Positions 37,401-50,400 of a stretch of DNA of 64,000 nt are shown one piece after another. The notes under the pieces are model-generated. The model was not told the DNA's origin and did no database searches. It saw only the letters and a program-made list of their open reading frames with translations. This stretch comes from Blasia pusilla (lineage: Eukaryota > Marchantiophyta > Marchantiopsida > Blasiales): NCBI GenBank assembly GCA_050084515.1, contig CM114274.1, positions 9,176,001 through 9,240,000 of the forward strand, read 5' to 3'. How positions within the stretch are numbered: the first letter of the stretch is position 1; each line of letters begins with the position of its first letter. The position numbers were made by a program, and so were the translations under genes.

Positions 37401-40400
37401 CAAGTAACTAATACCCTCCTTGGTAGCATATTCACCATCTTTGACCTTCATTCAACAACAAAGCCCATGTAAGGACTGCTGATGCATTTGAGATTTCCAC
37501 GCATCAAGTTAAAAAGTACTAGAATCTGGTACAATCTAACCAACTGTCTTCCACTCAGACAAGCTAACCTGAAATCCTACCAACCACCAGTAGTAAGATA
37601 TGAATTGTACCTTTTGAACAAGAGGTTGCACTTTGTTTCGGAGCTCATCAAGTCCTTCCCTTAGTTCACTTAAAAGTCCAATAAGTTCTGGTGCATCACT
37701 GCAAACAGACCACCCAGTAATTAAACTAAGTCCTCTTTCTGGAAATTCTCATTCAAAAGAAAAGTATTTAGTTTGGATTTCAAATACTCACATCCCACTT
37801 TCAACTAAGGCATCACCTGGAGAACCATCTAGCATGCGGAATACAATAACAAGGAACTAGTCAATGATCCTTTAAAAATCTGGAAAAGAAATTTAGCTAT
37901 ATGCAAGAATTGCTTTCTTGATCAGCCAGTACATCTAGCACTGATCACTATCTACTTGAGGTCACCAAGCATAGAGACATAGAAGCACATCAACATAATG
38001 TCCAGATCCTATCTGAGCAAGCACTGGAACACTATCTAAGATCTATCTCAACATCCACAGCTTCTTGCACAAAGATAGCTCATTTTCCTTTATGATAACT
38101 TCCTACAATAAGAAACATACTCATCCCCCCCACAAGAGCACACAATTACACTGCCCAGACATCACAGAATCTGTTCAACTTGATAAGAAAGTCATTTACC
38201 GAATGCAATATTTCTAACACAATGTGACCGGTTCCAGTATGAACGAAGAATAAGAGTGTACCTCATAACAACATCCAGTTTTTCTGAGCTGGTCAGCGCA
38301 TCGAGGTTCTTTTTTACTTCCTCGACTGCAATTGTTTGGCCATCTTTCCCTGATAATTTTGAAGACGTTCTGCTTCCATCCGTTTTCCTTTCTTGCCGGT
38401 TTACAGCTTCCTGCAATATTCACTCTATGTTGTCATTATTTAAAACTCCTGATGTCACTACTATCACAATGTGTGATGAAAACAGCATGGACCCTTCAAA
38501 GAAGACATTCAGCAAGGTAAATCTAATGGAAGGAGGAAATGCAGACAATAAGATATGAAGGGGGAAAAGAGATCTTTTGATTGGTGTGAAAACCTACAAC
38601 TCAACAGTCAGACTAAAACTTCCAGTAAGGTCTGCTCCACACACAACATAACCTAAAAGAAACTATGCTTACTCAGAAGACCCAAATACCTGAAGAGTTT
38701 CTTCTCCACCAGAGCTCTCATCATCATCATCCTGCTCATAATCCTCCTGCCTAAGTGAGGCAGCAGTTTTGCGCTGCAATCTAAGGACTTCTGCTTCTTC
38801 CTCGGCTGGAGCTTCTTCATCACTAGATTGAAGCTGTTGATCCACAAGGTCCACAAGCGCAACACTGAGTGGGAATAAAGAAACAGAACCTAGAATTGGC
38901 CCAAACATAATTCAAAGTTGGCCCAATTATTTGTACTACCAAATTAACTATTTTGCTCGTTGCTGAATATCATAGCACGCATCTGACATGTGGGCGTCTC
39001 TAACTATGGAAACCAAATTTTTTGGAGAGTGTTTGCAAATAAACTCTTTCCTGAACTTCAAATGTTGGCCAGACACAATGAGATCTACTGAATCATCATT
39101 CTTTTGATACATACCTCATAATCTACATTATCAGCACTATAGTACAATTTCTTGGACTTTCCCCACGCAGTTTGCTCCTTCTCTTCGTTCTCTTCCTCGT
39201 CTTCTTCGTTGTCTTCCTCAAGACCAACTTTCTGCTTCATAAACTTTGCCTGCTTGACCACTGAGAGCAACAGAGGGAATAACTATGGTGAGACTTATCA
39301 ATTAAATAGTTTTGTTTCTTAGCACAAATGTTCTCCTCTAAGTTTTGGTCATACTGGAATCACTTCACACTGAAGTTTACTGCGCCATGATTGTGAAAGC
39401 TCTTCAAACATGGAGAGAGCTGAGTGCATTGAGTTAGTTGGAAGCAAGGAAAAACCGCACTGTATGCATCAGTTTAACCGCTCCAAATATCACTTTTCTG
39501 AAATGATGGTAACTGTACTCTGGTTATGTACATCTTCTGTGTTGGATATTTAGATATGGAGAGAACTAAGTGCACTGAATCGGATAGAAACACAGTTCAG
39601 CACACGGAAAACCGCACAGTGTGTATCAGTTCAACTGCTCCAAAAATTGTTGAAATAACTTCATGTGGACATTTACTGAGCTAGATCTTCTGCGTCAGAT
39701 ATTTAGATAAGGAGAGAGCTCGGCGTAGAAAATCAGTTGAAGCAAAATTCAAACCAGGCACTGTATGCCTCAGTTTAACTGCTCCAAAAAAAGTTAAGAT
39801 TGGCTACCGTTCTCGAATGGATTTATCTTCCAGTGTATGTTGAAGTTCCAAGCTGTCCATCTGCTATCACGAGAGGAAAATATTCCTTCCAAGTTTCTCT
39901 TTCTCTAGTATATTCTTCGTGAAACTCTGCGCACTAAAGACATCACGAGGTAGCTAACCATAGGTTGATTGAAATCCTTTCTAAAGTAAATTCACTCACT
40001 ATGCAAACGTCTGATTCCGAGTTATAAAAAAGGTAACGTACATTTGGCTTCCAGACCAGTAAGCTCCTCCTCGTCCAGGTCGTCATCATCCTCATCGTCA
40101 CTATCCTGAAGGAACGTCCAATGAGCAGTAGTACTTTATCATAAGATTTCTGTGATCCTCTGTCATCCAATTTCTAAATCCATGCGTGCAACGAGTTCTG
40201 AATTGTTCGCCTATTCCAAAACCTACTCATGCAGCGTGTACTCATTCTAACTTCCTGGTCTCCATGTCCTTGGTCCTCATCAATAGAAGCCTAGAAGTCC
40301 AAATCCTTCGCACAACGTTATCTTCATCAACTCACCATATCTTATCGTTTTCCAAACAGATCCAACTCCCTGCCAGCAACCTATAGCAAATATTGCACCT

Positions 40401-40642
40401 ATTCTAAACCAACTCATGTCACAGCTTCCCAATTCCGACAGCTCAAATTTCCTGCATCCATTCCTTCTAGGAAACCCTACCTTCAAATCAAACACAGGAT
40501 TCTCGGCATCCGAATCCAATTCCTCCTCGGATCCATCCTCTAGGCCGAGAAAGTCCTCCTCGTGCGCGCGTCCTAATCCTTCCTCCAAATCGTCATCCAC
40601 CACTTCCTTCTTCCGCCCCTTGCTGCCCCCGGGCTTCCGCAT
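34500..40642 (-). CDS. SAS10: Sas10/Utp3-family SSU processome protein with an Lcp5/neuroguidin-like middle
   Basis: Sas10/Utp3 proteins act in the nucleolus in the U3 snoRNP/SSU processome that matures 18S rRNA. Fifteen exons in gene order: 40481-40642, 40042-40105, 39115-39260, 38690-38833, 38262-38410, 37611-37698, 37266-37445, 36909-37067, 36593-36766, 36194-36342, 35863-36028, 35458-35669, 35163-35223, 34852-34920, 34500-34631. All introns are GT/AG, phases agree, and the sum is 2055 nt (684 residues plus stop). The start 'MRKPGGSKGRKK' resembles Sas10 N termini; an in-frame ATG upstream at 40744 is less likely. Residues 1-210 are acidic with 'LYYSADNVDYE'. The Sas10/Utp3/C1D domain spans about 210-311 ('LLLLSYCQ', 'DHPVITRLVELR'). 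Residues 312-480 read as Lcp5 ('IRPIDKKLHYQIDKLL', 'VYRPPMIAP', 'LDGKPEEV', 'EEELFARVPLSK', 'SRNG'). Residues 510-684 are the Sas10 C-terminal domain ('VSGDADLP', 'GERRRK', 'NRGLTPHRKK', 'RRKGQVRDV', 'SRSIRI'). Confidence 0.92.
39405..39795 (-). repeat. Three-unit ~150-bp tandem repeat inside intron 2 of the Sas10-type gene
   Basis: The phrase 'actgtatgcatcagtttaac' followed by 'gctccaaa' recurs near 39455, 39612 and 39757, and 'atggagagagct' recurs near 39411, 39556 and 39710. The spacing is about 145-157 bp. Copies are clearly diverged. Confidence 0.85.
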
Positions 40643-41435
40643 TTTCAACCACTTCGCGGTGCAATTCGCCTTACCACCGTCAAGTCCTGTGATAAAGTTT
40701 CTCAACCTCTCCAAGAGGAGTCCAGGATGACTCCAAGAGTTCACAGTGAATTAGACCGCGAATTTCAGCTGCTTAACTCCCGGTCAGCGAAGCTCTGCAG
40801 CAAAACCCTTCTGCCGATATCAATAGATCCGCAGAGAGACAGGGAAACAGAGAGAACTTCACACTTAAGTCTGTGAAACCGGCGCCCTCAAGGCACTCCA
40901 ATCGCAGTCAGTCCGCGACGAACACAACCGTTCCCAGAAAATAGTTCACCCCCAATTTCTGTTGCTCTACTCACGATCCCCCAAGCTCTGCAGCGAAATG
41001 CAAAACCCCAGACCCTTCTGCCGAGTGAAAAGATGAGTATGTCTTTCTACAGGTTAGTGCAGCGAAACTGGCTCCCTCAATAGCTTTAAAGGAGCAGTCC
41101 TTCAGTCCGCCATAGCTCCCCGCATTCCCAGCGAAATTGACGGCGAATTTCCGATTCTCCAATTCCGATTTGCGAAGAAGCTCTACTTAAAAACCCAAAC
41201 CCCAAAAACCCTTCGGCCGTGAAAGAGAAACTCTTCTGAGCCCTCGAAATTCTCCGTTAGGGTTTCCTTGGAGCGCAGTCCCGCAGACATCCATCGTGTA
41301 GTGACTGGAAAGCGGGCCGCCCGTTCCGTCACTGCCCGGGCTCTACTTAGCTACTAATAGGCCACTCAACAACAAAGATGCACTTCCATAAAAACGAGTG
41401 ATGGAAAACCCATCGGAAGTACAAAAGAGGGGGAC
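40643..41435 (-). promoter_or_regulatory. 5' region of the Sas10-type gene
   Basis: This stretch lies upstream of the start codon and holds no other gene. Related phrases 'aagctctgcagc' and 'accccagacccttctgccg' versus 'aaacccttctgccg' recur near 40795 and 40985, a weak duplication about 190 bases apart. On the sense strand (minus) the words 'gggttt' and 'aaaccc' near 41200-41270 resemble telobox-like aaaccct motifs, which are common upstream of plant ribosome-biogenesis genes; here this is only suggestive. Confidence 0.35.
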
Positions 41436-41807
41436 TCAAAGAGTCAAAACCTGAAGGCCACAACACGACCAGAAAAGGAAGAAGGGGGCATTCCCCTCCC
41501 TAACGACGAAACTCACCAACAGCAGAGACAATATCAGCAACAACAAGAGAGCTATGACTACTACTAAGTGGGCCTCTAGCGCGGCGTCTCTCCCACGACT
41601 GAGCCCGCCGCAAAATCCCATTAGCCTGGGCACGCCGTAACGCTATGGAGACCCGTTGCAATACTGTCTGAGAATCGCAGTAGCTAAGGACAACCCATTT
41701 CTCGAGTGGAGATGATGGGCGCGATCCGTATGAACGAAGTCGAACCTCTCCCCATAGCCCCATACATCTCTATGGCAGGGGATGAAGATGTGTCCTCGTG
41801 TAGTCGA

Positions 41808-42473
41808 TCAGATATGTGTCTTCTTCGCCGCCGCCGCCGCCGCTCCTTGTAGCATTCGCCCTTGGGCCACCACTTGGGCTCGCACCGCCCCCGCAGAGGA
41901 TCTCGTGACTACCACGTCCGCCACAACCACCTCGGCCTCACGTGTCATGTAGAGATCGGCACGAATGAGGGAATCCCGCATGGAGTAGTGCCTCTCTCTC
42001 GCACATGGAAGCCACTCTCCCGAGCAATCGAACATGATATCCGCGACCGCATCGTGAGTGGCTATCCTCTCACCCCCCAATCGACAGCGTGCCAAATGCA
42101 CACCAAGTGGATCCAGCTCGGCGACACTCGCGGTGTGTCGAACCAACCACCGATGGTTGGGGAGGCCCAAGCGGAACCGCATCGCTGTGGTATAGGTAAG
42201 TGGTGCGACACGGAAAGCTGGAGAAGGGGCGCCCCTACCCATGAGCTGCCCCCTTTCCGGAGCAAGAGCGAATACGGGCCCTAACCTCCATGGGGATATT
42301 CCCGTGGACATAGTGCCTCTAAAAAATGCCTCAAAGTGGGCTTCCATCAAGGAAGATTGAGCCAGGATCGACCGGAGGTAACTAAGGAGGAGAAAGTGGG
42401 GAGAACGGCTCGGCCTCAACTCGAAGGGAATCTCTACAAGGTGTGAGTGAAGACGGAAGTGGGAAAGAGCCAT
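41808..42473 (-). pseudogene. C-terminal zinc-knuckle/nuclease-like part of the non-LTR element
   Basis: A 221-codon frame overlaps the end of the reverse transcriptase in another frame, so a frameshift separates them. It contains 'AMRFRLGLP', 'DPLGVHLARCRLGGERIATHD' split as a Cys/His segment, and 'SLIRADLYM' followed by 'VVADVVVT'. This arrangement resembles the tail of LINEs that carry a zinc knuckle and a restriction-like nuclease with R-x-D and D-V-T motifs. The last assignment rests on motif shape only. Confidence 0.5.
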
Positions 42474-43620
42474 CCTCGACCTGGGAGACGTAGTGTAGAA
42501 GGAGCGGTCTATCTCTAACCAAAAATCGGGAGCAAAGGAGGGGTGCCACTATGGCCCAACTCCCTAAAAAAGCGGAGGGCGCCACTAACTCGGTCGAGAG
42601 AAGACCTACTCCACCAAAAGAAATCGGCCAAGAGGCTGCCTCACGAGCTAACTCCCCATGGGGCACTCTAAGGAGCCGGGTCCTAGAAGATCCCCAAACA
42701 CTGCATGAGCTTCCTATCAAAGGATCTATATAGGGAAGAAAGGTGACTAGATGTCCGGCAGTTCTAGTGAGGTAACCAGGTCTACGAGCAAAACAAGAAG
42801 AGAGAATGCCGAAGGCGACTTGAGGGTCACCAATCCTCGTAAGATCATCAACGTGGAGAAGATCTCGGAAGAGCCGCGCCACGAAAGTCGATACAAAGTC
42901 CTGGCTCCCGAGCGGTACTCCCAAGACTCGAAGCCCTCCGACAGGTCGCAAGAAGCCGTCGGGTAAATGTAGATCATCACGTAGGCCTAATGGAGACCAA
43001 GCCTTGCACTTCCCCACCTTCACCGCCAGGCCGACACGTGCCAACCAGGTCTTTGAAAAGTGCTCGAATGCGTGGGACAACCAGATCTCGGGACCAACAA
43101 TATGAGTATCATCCGCCAAATGAAGGGAACATGCAACCCGGGAAAGCCTCCACCGTAGAAAGAACCGCTCGGTAATGAGCCACAAGACAAACAACGCGCC
43201 ACCCAGAGGGTCACCCGACGAGTCCCTGTAGGACTCCAAGACCGTGACCTCCTCCTCGAATCGACCATGGTGGAAATAGAGGGCCGAAGGGGCCCCATAA
43301 AAGCTGCACAAAGGGAATGAGGCTCGCCATGGGGCCACCCAGCGTCCCCTCAACTCTGTGAATATAGTAGCCCGAGATATTGAGTTGAAGGCGTTCTCCA
43401 CGCCCACTTGGAGAACCACCCACTGGATGTACATCTAGACAAGCCCTCAAACCTAAGGCAACCGTCTCACATCCGGTGGCGTGGCAACTCCAAACTAGTG
43501 CGGACTCGGATGTGATCGAAAGCCTCACGGAATTGCAAAGCGAGAGTACGACTCACCAACCGCAAGAGCACCTCACCTATGGCAATCGGACGGATACCAC
43601 CACCCCCTTTGACAACGCCA
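42382..43620 (-). pseudogene. Reverse transcriptase domain of the non-LTR element (inactive)
   Basis: The reading contains 'GGGIRPIAIGEVLLRLVSR' (43542-43610, in a different frame from the rest), then 'LQVGVENAFNSISR', 'SSGDPLGGALFVLWL' and 'HLADDTHIVGP', the ordered motifs of LINE-type reverse transcriptases. In motif A the catalytic Asp expected in 'LQVDV' is Gly (gac to ggc type change), while the ADD of motif C is kept. The thumb side has 'WPISFGGVGLLS'. In life this enzyme copies element RNA at a nicked chromosomal target. The frameshift upstream and the lost Asp make this copy inactive. Confidence 0.8.
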
Positions 43621-44739
43621 AAAGTTGCCCGCCCCTAATACTTGGGCCATCGCTCTTGGCACTCTCCCGAGCTAGGTGAGAGGCAACTGCAAGCAACTCG
43701 GAGAAGCCGCTAGCGGTGTCCTCGGAAGGAAAGCAATCACGAAGGTGTTCGTCAGACATCATACCAGACAAACCTCCGGCCGCAATCCTCGGAGAACGCC
43801 CGAAGTGCCCGCAAAGAGGGACGGGTCAAGGCATATAGCCGCCGTGTCGGTGGAAGTCACGCAAAAGCCGGAATGTCAACCGATGGACGAGATGATGAGC
43901 CTCCGGAGGGCATCGATGGTAAACCGTGAAGCAGAGCCATGTCCATCGGGCGAAGAGCACGGTAGCTCGCGAGTACTCACAGTGCTCGCCCGTTGTCCTA
44001 CATCGCCGCAACCTGGCGCTCCAGGATCGTGCCCGGGAAACCAGGTGAACTACTTCCTCCGGCGAATGCCACAAACTCACTCGCAGAGACTCCCAATCAC
44101 CTCCTCGAAAGCGCCTCAGACGTGCTATAACCTCTCTATGACCGGCCTTCCCTCCCGAGTGTAACGAAGACACCATCGTGGAAGGAGAAGTAGTAGGTAC
44201 CACGAGAGCTCATCCATAGGATCAAGGGCGATCCTAGCGAGGGGAAGGAGGAATGCGTGGCGGAGGTCGTCCCGAATAGCATGGGGATCCTATGAAACAA
44301 CCTCGGGCAGGGGAAACGGGTCTCGAAGAGACCTATAATGCCACTGGTGGGACCTCAACCACTCCCATGCCTCGGGAGGGGCGATGATGCGGGAAGCACC
44401 GGAGAGCATCCATGGTCGAGGAGGAGGGACCACCCATCCAAATCTATCAAAGTCGGGATGTTTAGCCGCTAAGTGGTTCGAATTCACGAACGAGTGAAGA
44501 ATTCGGGACAACATGGGCATTTAGTATCCCGACTAGACGACCCACGGGTCCCCACACGGGGAGCCAATGCGGGTCGAGGCATGGATGCAACTCACCAAGA
44601 AGAGGATATGGCCCCCTCCAATAAAATCGTGCGACAATCCCCCGTCAATAACAGTCCTGTCATCCCCATTCGAACGAGCGGTCCTGGCAAACCACTCTCT
44701 TCCCGTCCACGGTAATGCTCCCTCTAACATAAACTCTCA

Positions 44740-45247
44740 CCTACCAACATCACCTAGGACTTCTAGTCCCAACCCCCTCCCAAAAATAAACTCATGAATA
44801 CGTAGAGTTGCTAAGAGTGTGAAAAGATCATGGGCCCTTCAAGATAAAATAGATGAGAAGAAAAGTGTATGTACGGGAAGGGTAACAAATACAAACGAGA
44901 ATCGAACCAAAATGAGAAGCACATACGACAAATACGACAAACAAGAAAGGACTTGGGAAAGGAGGGGAAGGGTGGGTGAATAGAGGACGTTACCTTAGGA
45001 AATTTCTCCAAATGACAATAAGCTAAACCCTAATATTCACATTTGGAACCCTAATATGAACCGAATTCTAAAAAGATGAATAAAAATAAAAATACTTCAC
45101 GCCATGCAGCAAGGTCCGGATCAAAACGAAGCTCTCGTCACGCTCTCCGTTTTGACATGTAGCACGTCTCTTTTCGTCCCCTACGCCCTCCGTCCTTCCT
45201 CCCGCCGTCCCAATCCATGCCTCTCGCCGTCCCCGCCCAAAATCGCT
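44740..45247. other. Intergenic DNA, nothing recognised
   Basis: AT-moderate sequence with no gene. 'aaccctaa' words occur near 45027 and 45049. The stretch leads into a GC-rich region with a perfect hairpin. Confidence 0.4.
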
Positions 45248-45283
45248 GCTCCGTTCCATTCCGCGTATGGAATGGAACGGAGC
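45248..45283. repeat. Perfect 15-bp inverted repeat with 6-base loop
   Basis: The arm 'gctccgttccattcc' (45248-45262) and its exact reverse complement (45269-45283) flank the loop 'gcgtat'. It is followed at 45284-45320 by direct repeats of 'caactcaactctc'. The hairpin could be a small foldback end or part of a transcript. Confidence 0.9.
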
Positions 45284-45419
45284 AACTCAACTCTCCAACT
45301 CAACTCTCCAACTCGAGTTCGGGGAGGTCGATCTCACCAAAGCTATAGATAGCCGCGGCCTTGCGTTTAAGGCCGCGTAGACTAGGCCTTAGGCTCAGGC
45401 GGTTCGGGAAGGGTTTAGA

Positions 45420-45640
45420 CACGGTAATACCTGTGGCGGATATCACAGCGTCGGACGGACGGGGTTCGACGGATAACGGATATTGAAGGCCGACGTGCAT
45501 GACGGGAGCGAGCGGTATGCGTGCAGATCACGGATCGACGGACGGGTTCGACGGATAACTGATATCGCAATCGTCGACGACATGACGGGTATGCGTGCAC
45601 GGGATCGGACGGACGGACGTATAGACGGTTGGACGGACGG
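45420..45640. repeat. Tandem duplication of ~100 bp, GC-rich
   Basis: The words 'gttcgacggataac' (near 45465 and 45547) and 'gtatgcgtgca' (near 45514 and 45589) recur in the same order. Short 'ggacggac' runs follow at 45600-45650. No coding content. Confidence 0.7.
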
Positions 45641-45774
45641 ATGGACGGACGACTTAAAGCACGACGGAGGGTGTTTAGGGTTCGATCAACGAACGTAGGT
45701 GGGCGGCCTTGCAAAATTCTCTGAGGTGGGTAGAGCGTCAAGGTTGCGAGCACCAACATTGCTTTCCACTCGTC

Positions 45775-46705
<931 letters not shown>

Positions 46706-47437
46706 CGTTTACCACCCCGACCGCCACAATTTAGAGACGTATTGGAGTTTTGGGAGCGTTTCTTGAGGACGTCGCGAGACCAATTTGTTGGTGAATGCTC
46801 GGGAGCAGGTTGCTTTGGGCGTCAATTGTACATGGTTCGGACGAAATTTCTCATCTCTCCACTTTTCAGCTTTGGATTGATATTCGTGACATGGAAAGAG
46901 AAGAGAAACCGTCTGGTATGTGTGCACTTTCTAAAAATTCCTTCATGTCTTTGAGTGTTTATGAAGACATAAATACCACGATGCACCAACTATATCCGCA
47001 ATCTTTGGCAGCTGCCTCTTTCGTAATTTCGGATCACCTGATCGTATGGTGGTAAAGTTTCAGAAGCAGGGTCGAAAGTAGAGACTATCATCATCCACAT
47101 GCTTCTGAACTTCTTTGAACAAAGCCAGAGTAATACTTGTGTGGCTCTTGGCCGCGTTTATATTTGCAAGTGGTTTGTAACCCTTGTCCATTGTCCAACC
47201 TAATTCTTTGAAGTTGTAACCATTTCATGTTTCTTGGAATCCTGATGCTGAGCTCATTTGCAATTCATGTAGGGTAGCGTTGCGCGTTCAAATTTCTTGC
47301 TGCTATCAAATCTGCCACTACTGTCGACCTAGGTCTTGAATGTGAATTTGCCTTGCGGTAGTCCTCAGTTGTAGGGCTTGTAGAGTACTACGTACTGCAT
47401 CATATCCAATATCATCCAGTTCTTAGATGCAAATGGG
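46706..47437 (+). other. Leader region of the unrecognised locus, coding status unclear
   Basis: Several short plus-strand frames overlap at 46742-47055, one with a hydrophobic stretch near 'FLISPLFSFGLIF'. None matches a family I know. The segment lies between the duplicated GA-containing block and the first convincing exon of the next locus and may hold 5' exons. Confidence 0.3.
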
Positions 47438-50400
47438 ATGCAAACTTTGAATATGTTAGTTAGGAAACCTGAAAATGTTACACGTTTCCTATCCAACAAT
47501 CAAGGGTCAGTTGAAACATGGGTGAGCCCCATCTTTCATACAAACTCATGCCCTGATTTCTATCTGGCAGATATTATTTGCAAATGCACACACCTACTAT
47601 CCACTAATTATTTGGATGATTGGATCATTTTAGGGTTCCCTCTAGATACATACCATTGCATAGAACATGCAGCTAGGGATGCTAGGTACCACGTGGCTTT
47701 CAGTCCGAAAGCACAATTGGTTGGAAATCACTTATGGTTTCACTCCTATTTCCAGAAAAGAGGAAACACTGAGTTTGTTGTAGTTGGTGACGAGGGAGGT
47801 AAGATCACAGCCCACAAGATTCCAGACATCAAGAATCTGATGGAGGCATCACAACAGAACATGGTATCAAAATTAGTATGCACTATCTGATTAAAGCGGA
47901 GGTTAAATGCCACAGAGGATGTAGATGATAGCAACAACGTCCCTTGGGTGATTGGGGTCACTCCTAAAAGGGTTTACCTTATCGACCAGACTGACATTGA
48001 TGATCAACTACACTTGGAAAAGGACCAACATGTGGATTTATCCAAAGTTATCAGCTCCTTGGCCATTATGAATTTAGCTCAGAGTAAGCTCTTTACATAT
48101 TTGATTGAATTCATCCTCTCTTTACATACAGGTTGTGTTCTTTGGTAGACTGAATTCAACAAACTGACTAATCAGGTGTGCTTTACTCATCTCCTTGTAG
48201 GTGGAGGACAATCTTCTACATCTTGAAAACCTTAGGAATGGTTAGGAGATTTAGGGTTTGTGTTACCTTTTTGAGGCCTAATTCTTATCGTAAACCATAT
48301 ACCAAACTACCTACATATAGATCTTCAATATAGGGATAGTATTTACGTAAGCTCACAACTCCAACTGGTCAGACAATCATAAACAATCCTCACGTCTACC
48401 TTTTAGACGACTTGTTTGAGCGGTCATGGGCAAGCCTCACGTCCTAGGAATACTGGTATTCCGAATGGCGAATTTTCATTGCCCTGCATCTAGCTCTTCC
48501 TTGTTTATTTAGTTTGATATTTACTAAAGAGCACATAAGCCTAAACCTGATATGCGTATGCTCTCATCCGGGAAAATAAAAATCCACTTGAGAAATGCGT
48601 GCTCTGCTCGTGCCTATTGTCTTTCAATGCCCAAGGTAACAATTTCATGCTTACTTGTATGGTTGGTAATGTTGTTACATAGGGCCCATTTTACAAGGGA
48701 GACACGGAGAAAGAACTCTCCGCACTTGAGCCTCTCAATATGTTTGCTGCATTTATGGGCAAAAGCCCACCCCCGTCTCAAAAGCAGGCTTACCTAACAT
48801 CACTATGGAGGGATCCAGTGGAGTGGGTCCACTATTGCTACAGTGAGGAGCACAAGCAATACGTTTTCTTGTGCTTCAAGTGCATTGAATTTTTCCGCCT
48901 GCCGGAAACTTTCAACTCCCACATTGCGTCGCATTGGCTTAGGCCAGTGCCTGGAACACCTCGTATGATAGGGAAGAAGAAGTCAGAGGCTGATACTCAA
49001 GGCATAGAAGATGACGATGAAGATGAGGGTAAGCATGATTAGAACTATGTGATTGAATTATAGATAGAACATGATCTACTTTGCTGGTTTTGCTCTTAAG
49101 GGTCATAATCTCTCTCGTCCACTGTCTCATCACGTACTTTCTATGCAGGGACTCACACACATCCTTCTGCTGCCAATCTCAGACTTAGAGGCACAGTCTT
49201 GCAACGTAGGGCTAATCGAAAAAGGCAGAAGAAGAATGTTGTCCTCAACAAAGCCAAAGACCATGCAAGAAGGGCTGCCGGGCCGTATGTCCCCATGCCT
49301 GCACTTACTGATCTGCTGATTGCATTTGAAGCTCATCGAACCGCAAATTTCCAACAAACCTCATGGGCATGCTTAGCCATGGTGGAGGAGTTTGAGAAGG
49401 CCAGGGAGGAATTGGAGAGTGCTCTCGTGCGCCCTACGACCATAGTGAGGGGATGGATAGAGGCCGATCAAAAGCTTCTCCCTCTCAACATCCCTGCTGA
49501 TAGGGTACATCGTGCGACATATTGGAGATGTCGTGTTGCGTTCCACCACTTATATGTTGTGTAGAGATGGATAGGCAAGAACCATTTCGATGGGATGCCG
49601 GTTTAGAGACTAGAAAACAACAGGTTGAGCAATCTCCTACAGTATTAAATGGGATGCGTCGAGCGCATTGGCATGCCTGGTTCATCAGCGAGCAATACTA
49701 CCTCCCTCGATTCAAGTAAAATTACCGGGTTTGGAAAGAAGCCAAAAACCGTTTATACTAGAAAAAATGAGAGAGAAAGTGACACGTATGTATGTGGATG
49801 GAGTTGGCTGCAGCCATGCGGATGCTGTATCTAGGGTACAATCTTGTCCTTCCATTCTAGTCATTGAATTATCCCTCTCCATTGAAATTTTGCTACGTTG
49901 GTACATTCTATGCATGGTTTCTACTCTTGTGCATTTCAAATGATTGGAATCTTGGTATACATGTGTGCAGGGAGGTGTGGATATGGAGATTTTGGACTCC
50001 AGTGACTCAGACTCTGTAGAAGATGGTCACCGGACTCAAATATCCGCAGGAACACCGTGGATGGAGGAGAGGTTGGTTAGGCCTGACGTAGAGACTGTAT
50101 ACTCGGATGAGCCAATTGACTCTAACATTGTGCACCCACGGAATCAAAGACACACCTCTAGATCCGGTAAGCCCATTATGGAGAAATCTTCTAGGGTCAC
50201 ATGTGATACAAGGAAATCTCCTCGCCTTCATCCTGTAGTATCCAGTGCAGGCCAAGGATCCTGTGGATACCGTTAGTCACCTAGCCCCGACCAAGTGGTG
50301 GTGCAGGTTGAGCCTACTGTGAGATCCAAGTATCCTACAGGGAGAACTAAAGAGTCCTTGAAAAGGAGGAGAAGGATCATGTTGGCCGAAATGAAGAAGA

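Larger units (their letters stand above)
41436..44730 (-). mobile_element. Non-LTR (LINE-like) retrotransposon remnant
   Basis: On the minus strand a degenerate ORF2-like region runs across several frames. The order is an N-terminal part (44730 to about 43800) with no motif I know, a reverse transcriptase (about 43620-42480), then a C-terminal Cys/His and nuclease-like part (42473-41808). Frame changes near 43580 and 42450 and a damaged catalytic residue show it is dead. Ends and a poly(A) tail were not found, so the limits are approximate. Confidence 0.75.
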
